Of a stretch of DNA of 64,000 nucleotides, positions 43,356 to 52,550 are shown in pieces; position 1 is the stretch's first letter; each line of letters begins with the position of its first letter. The translations under genes were made by a program, and so were the position numbers. The stretch lies in assembly GCA_029959295.1 (NCBI GenBank), contig JASCOH010000004.1, positions 1 through 64,000 on the forward strand. Direction: 5' to 3'. The stretch is from Flavobacteriaceae bacterium PS02334 (GTDB taxonomy: Bacteria; Bacteroidota; Bacteroidia; Flavobacteriales; Flavobacteriaceae). A model generated the notes under the pieces. The model was given only the letters and a program-made list of their open reading frames with translations. It made no database searches and had not been told where the DNA came from.

Positions 43356-44060
43356 TTATTCTGGCGTATTTTCTTCTTCGTTTTTAATCTCTGTTTTACG
43401 CTTGAAATAGTTGATAACCAAAGGCAAAGTCGTAATGGCAACGATTCCTAAAACGATGAATTCAATGTGTGATTTCAAATCAATTCTAAATTCTTTCAAG
43501 AATAGATCATATAAATAATGTCCGGCAAAAATGAGTGCAAATGCCCAAAGAAATGAACTTAATATGTTATAAAACATGAATTTCTTTTTTTCCATAGCTA
43601 CGATTCCTGCGATAATTGGCGCAAAAGTTCGGATTATTGGAAGAAAACGCGCAAAAATAATCGCGCGCCCGCCATGCTTTTCAAAGAAAATTCTTGACTC
43701 GACTAAATATTTTTTCTTGAACCAGAAAGTATCTTCTTTATTGTAAAGATAATAACCGCTTTTTGAGCCAAACCAATAGCCAAAAGTGTTTCCGATGATT
43801 CCTGCGAGCGCAACAAGCGACGCCAGTAAAACAAGATTTATGAAGTCGCTGTCAATGGTGACGATGGTTGACATCAATTCACCGCTGTAAATTCCTGCAA
43901 GAAAAAGGAGCGTGTCGCCCGGAAGAAAAAATCCGGCAAAAAGACCCGTTTCAGCAAAAACTATAAATAAAACGACGTAGATTCCGACAGGAACACCGCC
44001 AATTTGGATGTTAATATAATATTCTGGATTTAATAATTGCGTCCAATCAAAACTGCTCAT
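43356..44060 (-). CDS. DedA-family (VTT domain) membrane protein
   Basis: A 234-residue inner-membrane protein beginning MSSFDWTQLLNPEYY. An in-frame Met 16 codons upstream lies inside the preceding gene and is rejected. Family signatures are ETGLFAGFFLPGDTLLFLAG, GIIGNTFGYWFGSKSGYYLY and KHGGRAIIFARFLPIIRTFAP. DedA proteins support lipid flipping and membrane homeostasis. The start overlaps the stop of the upstream symporter gene (TAATG, 1-nt overlap), indicating translational coupling. Confidence 0.93.
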   Translation of the reverse strand: MSSFDWTQLLNPEYYINIQIGGVPVGIYVVLFIVFAETGLFAGFFLPGDTLLFLAGIYSGELMSTIVTIDSDFINLVLLASLVALAGIIGNTFGYWFGSKSGYYLYNKEDTFWFKKKYLVESRIFFEKHGGRAIIFARFLPIIRTFAPIIAGIVAMEKKKFMFYNILSSFLWAFALIFAGHYLYDLFLKEFRIDLKSHIEFIVLGIVAITTLPLVINYFKRKTEIKNEEENTPE

Positions 44061-45586
44061 TAGTGTGTAATTTCTGGTGTTATTGTTTCCCCTGGTTCCG
44101 ATTCCCATTTGTCAACCGCTGTTGTGGCCAAAGCGTTTCCGAGCACGTTGGTCATGCTTCGCGCCATGTCACAAAAGTGATCGATTGGCAAAATCAAAGC
44201 AATTCCTTCTGGCGGAATTCCGAACATCGCACAAGTTGCAACTACAACAATTAGCGAGGCTCTTGGCACGCCGGCAACTCCTTTGCTGGTCAACATCAAG
44301 ACTAAAAGCATTGTCAATTGTTCCCCGATTGACATTTCGACGCCATAAACTTGGGCGATAAAAATACTCGCAAAAGTCATATACATCATGCTTCCGTCAA
44401 GATTGAAGGAATATCCGAGCGGCAAAGTAAAGGAAACTATTTTGCTTTTACATCCGAAACGCTCTAATTCTTCTACTAATTTTGGAAAAACTGCTTCGCT
44501 GGAAGTTGTTGAGAAAGCAATCAGTAGCGGACTTTTAATTCTTTTCAATAAGATCCAAAGGCGATTTCCTAGAATAAAATAACCTACAAGCAACAATAAC
44601 GCCCACAGGACAAGGATTCCAATAGCGAAATCTAATAGATATTTTGCGTAAAGGCTGAAGATTTCAAAACCATAAACAGCAACGGCTGCGGCAACGGCTC
44701 CAAAAACGCCAAGCGGTGCAATCCACATGATATAAGTCACCATTTTCAGGATGACGTGCGAAATAACATCTAAAACCTTGATAATTGGATCTCCTAGTTT
44801 TCCCATTCCAGAAAGCGCAATTCCGAATAAAATCGAGAAAATAACAATTTGAAGGATTTCATTTGTTGCCATCGCTTCAAAAATACTTTTTGGAACAACG
44901 TGTGTCACAAAATGTTCTAAAGAAAATGAACTTGTATTTTTCAATAAATCATCGGCAGCAGAAACATCTTCCATCTTTATGGATGTTCCTTTTCCGGGTT
45001 TAAGCCAATTTACCAATACCAAACCAACAGTTAAAGAAACCAGCGATGCAGTGATAAACCAAGCCATTGCCTTTCCTCCAACACGGCCAACCATTTTCAT
45101 GTCGCCCATTTTTGCGATTCCAACGACCAATGTAGAAAACACTAACGGCGCGATAATCATTTGGACCAAACGGATGAAAATTGTTCCCAGAAGTTTTATT
45201 TTTTCTGCAAAAGAATCAATGTTTTCAATCGATGCTGAAGAACCATTTTCAGATTTTGAAACTTTTTTCAGTGTCAGATTTGGGTTTTGCTTTAAAATAG
45301 TTGGAACTAAAGTCGTCTTCTTTTCATTTAAGACAATAACTTCTCCAGCATTCGTTGACGGCTTTTTTACATACTCTTTATAACTCGCGCTATCGCTTAC
45401 AACATAAATGTCTTGCACATATTTTTTTCCGTCACTTAATTCAAAAGAAAGCTTGTCGGCTCCTAATTTTGCTGGCGAAAAACGAACTGTTTCTCCTTTT
45501 CCTGAAAAATTGATAACATACCCCAATGCAACGCCCAAAAGGAGCGCGACAATAATTGCGATAAATAATTTATTGTTGTTTTTCAA
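44060..45586 (-). CDS. Dicarboxylate/amino acid:cation symporter (DAACS) with N-terminal insertion
   Basis: A 508-residue GltPh/DctA-like transporter. TM1 (LFIAIIVALLLGVALGYVINF) is followed by an unusual ~100-residue hydrophilic segment (residues ~27-125). TM2 then starts at IFIRLVQMIIAPLVFSTLVVG. The family core is present: SSEAVFPKLVEELER (HP1, serine-rich), GYSFNLDGSMMYM, the MLVLMLTSKGVAGVPRASL region (HP2) and IDHFCDMARSMTNVLGN. Usual family length is ~420-440. The substrate is probably glutamate, aspartate or C4-dicarboxylates. The gene heads a transcription unit with the DedA gene. Confidence 0.92.
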   Translation of the reverse strand: MKNNNKLFIAIIVALLLGVALGYVINFSGKGETVRFSPAKLGADKLSFELSDGKKYVQDIYVVSDSASYKEYVKKPSTNAGEVIVLNEKKTTLVPTILKQNPNLTLKKVSKSENGSSASIENIDSFAEKIKLLGTIFIRLVQMIIAPLVFSTLVVGIAKMGDMKMVGRVGGKAMAWFITASLVSLTVGLVLVNWLKPGKGTSIKMEDVSAADDLLKNTSSFSLEHFVTHVVPKSIFEAMATNEILQIVIFSILFGIALSGMGKLGDPIIKVLDVISHVILKMVTYIMWIAPLGVFGAVAAAVAVYGFEIFSLYAKYLLDFAIGILVLWALLLLVGYFILGNRLWILLKRIKSPLLIAFSTTSSEAVFPKLVEELERFGCKSKIVSFTLPLGYSFNLDGSMMYMTFASIFIAQVYGVEMSIGEQLTMLLVLMLTSKGVAGVPRASLIVVVATCAMFGIPPEGIALILPIDHFCDMARSMTNVLGNALATTAVDKWESEPGETITPEITH

Positions 45587-45805
45587 ATCGTTTCATTTTA
45601 GTTCGTGAAAATAGCTATATTTTTTGACAAACCGATTTGAATGGAACTTAAAATCATAATTTTTTATTAAAAAATACTTATTTAATGAGGGTTCAGCAAC
45701 CATTCACAATCTTTAATTATTCAACATATTTTATTTATATCTGTTAAATATTAATATTTTTAAGATTTATTATGATAATTTATCACAATGTAAAGAAAAA
45801 TATTC

Positions 45806-45813
45806 TACATTTG
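45806..45813 (+). promoter_or_regulatory. Putative -7 promoter of the 45848 metallopeptidase
   Basis: TACATTTG is an exact TAnnTTTG match, 34 nt upstream of the ATG at 45848. The remainder of the 45587-45805 gap is very AT-rich with no other recognised feature. Confidence 0.5.
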
Positions 45814-45847
45814 AATCCCCCTTATTATTAACCAAAACCTACTTATT

Positions 45848-48800
45848 ATGAAGTACAGATTACTCTCTGTGGCCTTATTGGCCTGCGCGAGTTTTTCGTT
45901 TGCTCAAAACGCAAAAACTCCTTGGAAAGCATCAGCTCCAAAAAGCGGTACCGCAATTTTTGAAAACCGGACGTTGCTTCCGACAAAAAATTTATTTGAA
46001 CTTGACATCAATTCTTTAAAGCAGGAATTGGTAAAAGCACCACTTCGAACGAGTTCAAAATCTTCAAATACCATAATTTCTTTTCCAAATTCAGACGGAC
46101 TTTCAGAAAAGTTCAGAATTTTCGAAGCTTCAATCATGGATCCAGAATTGGCGGCAAGATATCCAGAAATAAAATCATACACCGGACAAGGAATCGATGA
46201 TCCAACTGCCACAATTTATTTCAGCATTTCACCGCTCGGGTTTCAAGGAATGATTTTGGCAGCAGACAAACCTGCAGAATTTATTGAGCCTTATTCTAAA
46301 GATCTAAAAACCTATTCCGTTTATAAAAGAGCAGACAAAAGACAAGCTTTTACCAAATTTGAATGTGAAGTAATCGACAATACAAAAGTGCAATTATCGA
46401 CAATGGCGCGCCCAAATACTGACGACAGCACTTTGAGAACCTACAGATTGGCCATGTCAGTTACCGGAGAATATACGGCTTATCACGGCGGTACAAAAGC
46501 TTTGGCTTTAGCAGCAATCAACAACACGATGACCAGAGTCAACGGAGTTTTTGAAAAAGATTTTGCCGTTCGAATGGTTTTGATTTCAAATACCGATGCC
46601 GTAATTTATACAAGCGCTTCTACAGATCCTTACGGAAGTACCGACGCAAACTACAATTCGCAATTGCAATCTACTTTGACAAGCGTAATCGGAAACGCCA
46701 ATTATGACATCGGGCATTTGATGTCTGCAATTGGAAATAATGGAAACGCCGGCTGTATTGGCTGTGTTTGCGCGACTGGAAAAGGCAGCGGTTTTACGAC
46801 CAGCACAGTTCCGGTTGGAGATAATTTTGATATTGATTTTGTGGCCCACGAAATGGGACATCAATTTGGAGCCAACCACACTTTCACTTTCAGCAACGAA
46901 GGAACTGGCGTTCAAAATGAGCCTGGAAGCGGCACCACAATTATGGGATATGCAGGAATCACAGGCGCTACAGACGTACAAGCGCATAGCGACCCATTTT
47001 TTCATGCGGTAAGCATCCAGCAAGTAACGAATTATGTAAAAACTACGACTTGCCAGACAAATACGGCTACAGGAAATTCAGTTCCGACGGCAAATGCTGG
47101 TTTGGATTATACAATTCCGAAAGGAACACCTTTTTTATTGACAGGTTCTGGAACGGATGCGAATGGCGATGCGCTGACGTATTGCTGGGAACAGATGAAT
47201 TCTGGAACTTCAACAACTACTTATCCAAGCGCGACGGCAACTTCGGGACCGGCTTTTCGATCTTTCGTGCCTTCTACAAATGGAACACGCTATTTTCCTA
47301 GATTGGAAACTGTAAAAACTGGAGCAACGACTTGGCAATGGGAAGCAGTTCCGAATGTAGCAAGAACCCTGAATTTCCGCTTGACGGTAAGAGACAACAG
47401 AGCTGGCGGACCTGCAAATAACAGCGACGATATGGTTGTAACTGTAAATGTAACTGCGGGGCCTTTTTCAGTAAGCGCTCCAAATACTGCTGTTTCTTGG
47501 GCGGCAGGAAGTTCGCAAACCGTGACTTGGAATGTAGCCGGAACAACTGCAAATGGCGTAAACGCCGCAAATGTTGACATTTTGCTTTCTACTGACGGAG
47601 GGAATACTTATCCTATTACGATTTTGGCAGGAACTCCAAACGACGGAACGCAAGCGATTACGGTTCCGAATAATCCTGGATCGCAGAACAGGATTATGGT
47701 AAAAGGTTCAAACCATATCTTTTTTGACATCTCCAATGTGAATTTTACGATTACTCCGGGTTCTAGCGACACGATTGCTCCTAGCGCTCCGACTGCTTTG
47801 ACTGCTTCTGGAACGACACAAAATTCCACTAATTTATCTTGGACTGCTTCTACGGATAATGTTGCCGTGACAGGTTATGAAGTGTATCAAAATGGAACTT
47901 TAAAAACTACGGTAACGACAACAGCTTATGCAGTCACTGGTTTAACGCCTTCAACAGCTTACACTTTTTATGTAATTGCAAAAGATGCGGCAGGAAATCC
48001 TTCGACAGCGAGCAATACTGCAAACGCTACAACTTTAGCTGGAACTGTAACTTATTGTACTTCCAAAGGAAATAGTGTTTCAGATGAATATATCGGAAGA
48101 GTGCAGCTTGGAACCATAAATAATCCTTCCACAGGAGGAACCGGATATACCGATTTCACTTCAATTTCTACGAATTTATCTAAAGGAACAGCTTATACAA
48201 TTACAGTAACGCCGACTTGGACAGGCACTACTTATTCAGAAGGAGTTGCCGTTTGGATTGACTACAATGGCGATGGAGATTTTGCAGATGCAGGAGAATT
48301 AGTTTGGAGCAGAGCCGCTTCAACAGCAACTCCAGCAACGGGAAGTTTCACGGTTCCAAATACAGCTGCAACAGGAAATACTAGAATGAGAGTTTCACTG
48401 AAATACAATGCGACTCCAACTTCTTGTGAGGCGTTTGATTATGGCGAAGTGGAAGATTATACTGTAAATCTGCAAACAGGAACAGTTGACGCAACCGCAC
48501 CGACAGCGCCTGCAAGCTTGACAGCTTCTGGAACAACGCAGACAACTACGAATTTATCTTGGTCAGCTTCTACTGATAATGTTGGCGTGACTGGCTATGA
48601 AGTATACCAAGATGGAACTTTGAAAACTACGGTAACGACAACAACTTACGCAGTTACTGGATTAACAGCCGGAACTTCGTATGCCTTTTCTGTAAAAGCA
48701 AAAGATGCTGCAGGAAATGCTTCCGGGTTCAGCAATACTGCAAATGTTACGACTTCCTCAACTTCTGTTTCTTATTGCGCTTCGCAAGGAAATAGCGTTG

Positions 48801-49450
48801 CTGATGAAAAAATTGGCAGAGTTCAATTCGGCACAATCGACAATACTTCAACTGGCGGAACTGGCTACACCAATTTCACGACAGTTGCTACAAATGCAAC
48901 GAGAGGAACAGCTTATACAATTACAATCACGCCACAATGGACAAGTTCTGCTTACAGCGAAGGCTATTCCGTTTGGATTGACTACAACCAAGATGGCGAT
49001 TTTACTGATTCTGGCGAACAAGTTTTTACAAAAGCGGCGTCTTCAGCAACAACAGCAACTGGAACATTTACAATTCCGACGGGAGCAACTTTGGGCGCAA
49101 CCCGCATGAGAGTTTCCATGAAATATAATGCAATTCCAACGGCTTGTGAAGCTTTTTCTTATGGACAAGTAGAAGATTATACGGTAAATATTGTGTCTTC
49201 CGGAAGAGGAGAAAGCACTTCTGATTTAGCTCAAATCAAGTTATATCCAAATCCAACAGCTTCTATTTTAAATGTTTCTTCTGTTTCTGAAAAAGCTACT
49301 TTTAGAATCATCAGCCTTTTGGGACAAGAAGTTAGCAGAGGCAATTTAGCTTCTGGAACAATTGACGTTTCATCATTGGCTTCTGGAAATTATATTTTAG
49401 AAATCAGCGATAATGATACCGCTACGATAAAACGTTTTATCAAAAAATAA
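45848..49450 (+). CDS. T9SS-secreted reprolysin-like metallopeptidase with duplicated FN3-GEVED modules
   Basis: A 1200-residue exported protease. Signal peptide (MKYRLLSVALLACASFSFAQ), propeptide-like region, then the metzincin site HEMGHQFGANH (~residues 334-344) and Met-turn GSGTTIMGYAG. Two copies of an FN3 plus GEVED pair follow (residues ~640-870 and ~880-1115). The GEVED hallmarks are VWIDYNGDGDFADAGE and VWIDYNQDGDFTDSGE, with EVEDYTVN/QVEDYTVN ends. The C-terminus is a T9SS type A sorting domain (LYPNPTASILNV ... NYILEISDNDTATIKRFIKK). It is paralogous to the proteins at 1-2314 and 2433-5711 but lacks their P-domain. Confidence 0.94.
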   Translation: MKYRLLSVALLACASFSFAQNAKTPWKASAPKSGTAIFENRTLLPTKNLFELDINSLKQELVKAPLRTSSKSSNTIISFPNSDGLSEKFRIFEASIMDPELAARYPEIKSYTGQGIDDPTATIYFSISPLGFQGMILAADKPAEFIEPYSKDLKTYSVYKRADKRQAFTKFECEVIDNTKVQLSTMARPNTDDSTLRTYRLAMSVTGEYTAYHGGTKALALAAINNTMTRVNGVFEKDFAVRMVLISNTDAVIYTSASTDPYGSTDANYNSQLQSTLTSVIGNANYDIGHLMSAIGNNGNAGCIGCVCATGKGSGFTTSTVPVGDNFDIDFVAHEMGHQFGANHTFTFSNEGTGVQNEPGSGTTIMGYAGITGATDVQAHSDPFFHAVSIQQVTNYVKTTTCQTNTATGNSVPTANAGLDYTIPKGTPFLLTGSGTDANGDALTYCWEQMNSGTSTTTYPSATATSGPAFRSFVPSTNGTRYFPRLETVKTGATTWQWEAVPNVARTLNFRLTVRDNRAGGPANNSDDMVVTVNVTAGPFSVSAPNTAVSWAAGSSQTVTWNVAGTTANGVNAANVDILLSTDGGNTYPITILAGTPNDGTQAITVPNNPGSQNRIMVKGSNHIFFDISNVNFTITPGSSDTIAPSAPTALTASGTTQNSTNLSWTASTDNVAVTGYEVYQNGTLKTTVTTTAYAVTGLTPSTAYTFYVIAKDAAGNPSTASNTANATTLAGTVTYCTSKGNSVSDEYIGRVQLGTINNPSTGGTGYTDFTSISTNLSKGTAYTITVTPTWTGTTYSEGVAVWIDYNGDGDFADAGELVWSRAASTATPATGSFTVPNTAATGNTRMRVSLKYNATPTSCEAFDYGEVEDYTVNLQTGTVDATAPTAPASLTASGTTQTTTNLSWSASTDNVGVTGYEVYQDGTLKTTVTTTTYAVTGLTAGTSYAFSVKAKDAAGNASGFSNTANVTTSSTSVSYCASQGNSVADEKIGRVQFGTIDNTSTGGTGYTNFTTVATNATRGTAYTITITPQWTSSAYSEGYSVWIDYNQDGDFTDSGEQVFTKAASSATTATGTFTIPTGATLGATRMRVSMKYNAIPTACEAFSYGQVEDYTVNIVSSGRGESTSDLAQIKLYPNPTASILNVSSVSEKATFRIISLLGQEVSRGNLASGTIDVSSLASGNYILEISDNDTATIKRFIKK
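47770..49190 (+). repeat. In-gene tandem duplication of an FN3-GEVED module
   Basis: Copy 1 spans about 47770-48475 and copy 2 about 48490-49190, within the 45848-49450 gene. Stretches such as AAAACTACGGTAACGACAAC are identical in both copies. The encoded ASTDNV.VTGYEVYQ and TTGGTGYT segments repeat in the same order. Confidence 0.85.
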
Positions 49451-49469
49451 TTTTCAACCACTCTGATTT

Positions 49470-49500
49470 AAAGGCTACCTAATTGGTGGCCTTTATTTTT
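49470..49500 (+). terminator. Rho-independent terminator of the 45848-49450 metallopeptidase
   Basis: A 10-bp stem (AAAGGCTACC / GGTGGCCTTT, one G-U pair) with a 5-nt loop and a T-rich tail. Confidence 0.8.
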
Positions 49501-49551
49501 ACGACAAATTTCTCCTTATTATTTATACCTTTAAGCCTTTAAATTAGTACA

Positions 49552-51453
49552 ATGAAAAAAATTCTTCTCTTAACAATTGGTATGATTGGATTATCTGCTT
49601 CGGCACAAAACGTAATGACTCCTGAATTGCTCTGGAAACTCGGAAGAGTCAGCCCGCTGGGAATTACAAAAGATGGAAAAAATGTTATTTATAAGGTAAG
49701 TATTCCTTCCGTGGAAGAAAACAAGTCGAATTCAAAAGTATATTCTATTCCTGTTTCTGGAGGAAATGCAACAGAAATTACGGATTATGAAACTTTATTG
49801 AAAGACAAAAATGTTTCTCCTGACGGAAAATTTTTACTAGCAAGCAAAGAAATCAAAGTCGGAAAAGTTCTAGGGAAGGATTATTATCCAAATCTAGAAA
49901 AGTCAGAAGTTCAGGTCTATGATGGGCTAGATTACAGACACTGGGACACTTGGAACGACGGAACGCACAATCACGTGGTTTATTCCAACGCGACTGACAA
50001 GGAAAATTTCATAGATATTATGAAAGACGAACCGTTTGATTCGCCACAAAAACCTTTTGGCGGTGACGAAGATTTCGTTTGGTCTCCCGACGGAAAAAGC
50101 ATCGTTTATGTTTCTAAAAAACTAGAAGGAACTAAATATGTGACTTCCACAAATACGGATTTGTACCAATATGATTTGGCTACAAAAACGACTAAAAATT
50201 TGACCGAAAAAAATCCGGGATATGACACGGCGCCGCAATTTTCGCCAAGCGGAGATTTGACTTGGCTGCAGATGAAACGCGACGGATATGAAGCCGACAA
50301 AAACGACATCATTGTTCGTTTTAAAGGAAATGACATGAATTTAACTGGCGCTTGGGACGGAACTATAGACAGCTTCACTTGGAGCGCAGACGGAAAAAAA
50401 GTGTATTTCTTGGCTCCGATTAACGGAACGAAACAATTATTTGAGGTAAACTTTCCGGGAATGACGAGAATTGCCGTTACAGTTAGGCAAATTACTGACG
50501 GGGATTTTGACGTGAATGATATTGTAGGTTTTTCTGGCGATAAAATTCTCGTGACAAGAACAGATTTCAATCACGCTTCTGAGATTTATTCGTATGATTT
50601 CAAGAAAAAAACGTTCACACAAATTACAAAAGTGAATAACGAAGCGTATTCTAAAATCGCCTTAAGCAAATTTGAAAAAAGATTTGTTACTACAACTGAC
50701 GGCAAAAAGATGCTCGTTTGGGTGGTTCTTCCTCCAAATTTCGACAAGAATAAAAAATATCCGACATTGTTATATTGCCAAGGCGGACCGCAATCTGCGT
50801 TGACGCAATTCTATTCTTTTAGATGGAATTTCCAAGTTATGGCTGCGCAAGGTTACATCGTTGTGGCGCCAAACCGAAGAGGAATGCAAGGTCACGGCGT
50901 GGAATGGAACGAACAGATCAGCAAAGATTGGGGCGGACAAGTGATGAACGATTACCTTTCTGCGATTGACGATGTTTCAAAAGAAAATTATGTTGACAAA
51001 GCGAGATTAGGTGCTGTTGGAGCAAGTTATGGCGGTTATTCTGTGTTTTATTTAGCCGGAATTCACCAAAAAAGATTCAAGACTTTTATTTCTCACTGCG
51101 GTGTTTACAACTTGCAAAGCATGTATGGAACGACAGAAGAAGTTTTCTTCAACAACTGGGACCACGGTGGCGCTTATTGGGAAAAAGAGAATGCTGTGGC
51201 GCAAAAAACATACACGCAATTCAATCCTATAAATAATGTAGCGAAATGGGACACGCCAATTTTGATTTTCCAAGGAGGAAAAGATTATAGAGTTCCGATC
51301 GGGCAAGGGCAGGAAGCTTTTCAGGCAGCACAATTGCGAGGAATCAAAAGCAGATTTATCTTATTTCCAGATGAAAATCACTGGGTTTTGAAACCTCAGA
51401 ACGCGCAGGTTTGGCAGAAAGAATTTTTTAGATGGCTGAAAGAAACTTTGTAA
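49552..51453 (+). CDS. S9 family peptidase (dipeptidyl/acylaminoacyl-peptidase type)
   Basis: A 633-residue exported serine peptidase with a signal peptide (MKKILLLTIGMIGLSASAQ). The N-terminal half is a WD40-like propeller with repeated DG-K motifs (VWSPDGKSIVYVS, TWSADGKKVYFLA). The C-terminal alpha/beta hydrolase (S9C/DPP IV-like) carries the nucleophile in GAVGASYGGYSVFYL (Ser ~492). The Asp is in FQGGKDYRVPIGQG and the His in PDENHWVL. The YCQGGPQSALTQ segment resembles the oxyanion region. It probably trims extracellular or periplasmic peptides. Terminators flank it. Confidence 0.94.
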   Translation: MKKILLLTIGMIGLSASAQNVMTPELLWKLGRVSPLGITKDGKNVIYKVSIPSVEENKSNSKVYSIPVSGGNATEITDYETLLKDKNVSPDGKFLLASKEIKVGKVLGKDYYPNLEKSEVQVYDGLDYRHWDTWNDGTHNHVVYSNATDKENFIDIMKDEPFDSPQKPFGGDEDFVWSPDGKSIVYVSKKLEGTKYVTSTNTDLYQYDLATKTTKNLTEKNPGYDTAPQFSPSGDLTWLQMKRDGYEADKNDIIVRFKGNDMNLTGAWDGTIDSFTWSADGKKVYFLAPINGTKQLFEVNFPGMTRIAVTVRQITDGDFDVNDIVGFSGDKILVTRTDFNHASEIYSYDFKKKTFTQITKVNNEAYSKIALSKFEKRFVTTTDGKKMLVWVVLPPNFDKNKKYPTLLYCQGGPQSALTQFYSFRWNFQVMAAQGYIVVAPNRRGMQGHGVEWNEQISKDWGGQVMNDYLSAIDDVSKENYVDKARLGAVGASYGGYSVFYLAGIHQKRFKTFISHCGVYNLQSMYGTTEEVFFNNWDHGGAYWEKENAVAQKTYTQFNPINNVAKWDTPILIFQGGKDYRVPIGQGQEAFQAAQLRGIKSRFILFPDENHWVLKPQNAQVWQKEFFRWLKETL

Positions 51454-51465
51454 TTTTTATAAATA

Positions 51466-51500
51466 AAAAAATCCCTCAAGAAATTCTTGGGGGATTTTTC
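51466..51500. terminator. Bidirectional terminator between convergent genes
   Basis: A 13-bp stem (AAAATCCCTCAAG / CTTGGGGGATTTT, one G-U pair) with a 5-nt loop. It has A-rich and T-rich flanks and lies between the S9 peptidase and the convergent T9SS protein gene. Confidence 0.85.
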
Positions 51501-51519
51501 ATTGCAACAATTAATTAAA

Positions 51520-52341
51520 CTATTTTTTTACAAATTTAAAGGCTTGCGTACCTGTTTCTGCAGTTACTTGGATAATATAATTACCTCTTGACAGGCTTGA
51601 AACATCCAACTGGCCTTGGTTTTCATTGACTTTTGTTTCAAAAACTTTTTGCCCCAGCAAGTTATAAACCTTAACTTCATGCACCATTTCATTGCTTGAA
51701 AAATGCAACACATTCTCAGCCGGATTTGGATAATATTTAAATGATAATTTACCGTTTTCAGCAACACTAAGCGCGCTTTCAGTAATAGAAAAGGCATCAA
51801 CAGTTGTAGAATAGCCATAATCTGTTTCACATTCAATGGCAACTTGGTAAGCCGTATTTGGAATGAAAATATCCCCTGAAGATGTCCAATTTCTGATATC
51901 TGAATGAAATTCTGCAACCTGAACCCACGGATCGCTAGCTGAAATTCTAAAGAAAATACGCAACCAGTTTTGATCAGGATTCCAATAAGGATTTCTGTAG
52001 TAAAAACTAATTTTTGGAGAAGACACGCTTGAAAGATTTAATACCGGGCTCACTAATTTTGTCTTGTCAAAATTGTGCGAATCTGCACGATAGTGTGCAA
52101 ATTTTGTTCCTTCATAAGCCGTTACACCGCTTCCTCCTGTTTGTGGAGATGTTGCAAAATTCCAAGACATAGCGTTTACTTCCTGAATTTGAGTCCAGTC
52201 CCCGCGAGTTGGCGAAGTATCTTCAAATGTTTCAATCCACGGAAAACTACCAACTTGAGCATTCAAAAACGAAGCTGATAAAAGAAAAAAGGCAATTCCG
52301 CTTATCTTTACAACGGAACTAAAAAAGTAGTTTTTTTTCAT
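51520..52341 (-). CDS. T9SS cargo protein with adhesin/MAM-like beta-sandwich
   Basis: A 273-residue secreted protein. Signal peptide to about residue 29 (IAFFLLSASFLNAQ). A jelly-roll domain of the cleaved-adhesin/MAM type spans residues ~33-185 (FPWIETFEDTSPTRGDW, LVSPVLNLSSVSSPKISFYY, YQVAIECETDYGYSTTVDAF). A T9SS type A sorting domain closes it (YYPNPAENVLHFSS ... GNYIIQVTAETGTQAFKFVKK). No catalytic motif is visible, so a carbohydrate-binding or adhesive role is a reasonable guess. It stands alone. Confidence 0.88.
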   Translation of the reverse strand: MKKNYFFSSVVKISGIAFFLLSASFLNAQVGSFPWIETFEDTSPTRGDWTQIQEVNAMSWNFATSPQTGGSGVTAYEGTKFAHYRADSHNFDKTKLVSPVLNLSSVSSPKISFYYRNPYWNPDQNWLRIFFRISASDPWVQVAEFHSDIRNWTSSGDIFIPNTAYQVAIECETDYGYSTTVDAFSITESALSVAENGKLSFKYYPNPAENVLHFSSNEMVHEVKVYNLLGQKVFETKVNENQGQLDVSSLSRGNYIIQVTAETGTQAFKFVKK

Positions 52342-52374
52342 ATATTATTTTGAATTTAAATGTTAATTAATAAT

Positions 52375-52382
52375 CAAATTTA
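52375..52382 (-). promoter_or_regulatory. Putative -7 promoter of the T9SS cargo gene
   Basis: Minus-strand TAAATTTG, an exact TAnnTTTG match, 33 nt upstream of the ATG at 52341. The 52383-52550 interval is AT-rich with no other recognised feature. Confidence 0.5.
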
Positions 52383-52550
52383 TTAAAAAAAAGTTAATTT
52401 AATTATTTTAACCACTTAAATTGATAAATCGACGAATGATTTATTAAAATAATAATTTTAATTCTACTTTGTTGAATAAAACATAAAAAACCAGCTGTTA
52501 TTTACCTCAACAACAGCATTTTATTTAACAATGAATTCAAAAACAAATAG

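Noticed and set aside
47770-49190. Repeated segments considered as a CRISPR-like or tandem array
   Set aside because: They are two long in-frame copies of protein modules within one gene, without short direct repeats and spacers.
50106-50570. 154-residue minus-strand reading frame
   Set aside because: Shadow of the S9 peptidase propeller; no independent signal.
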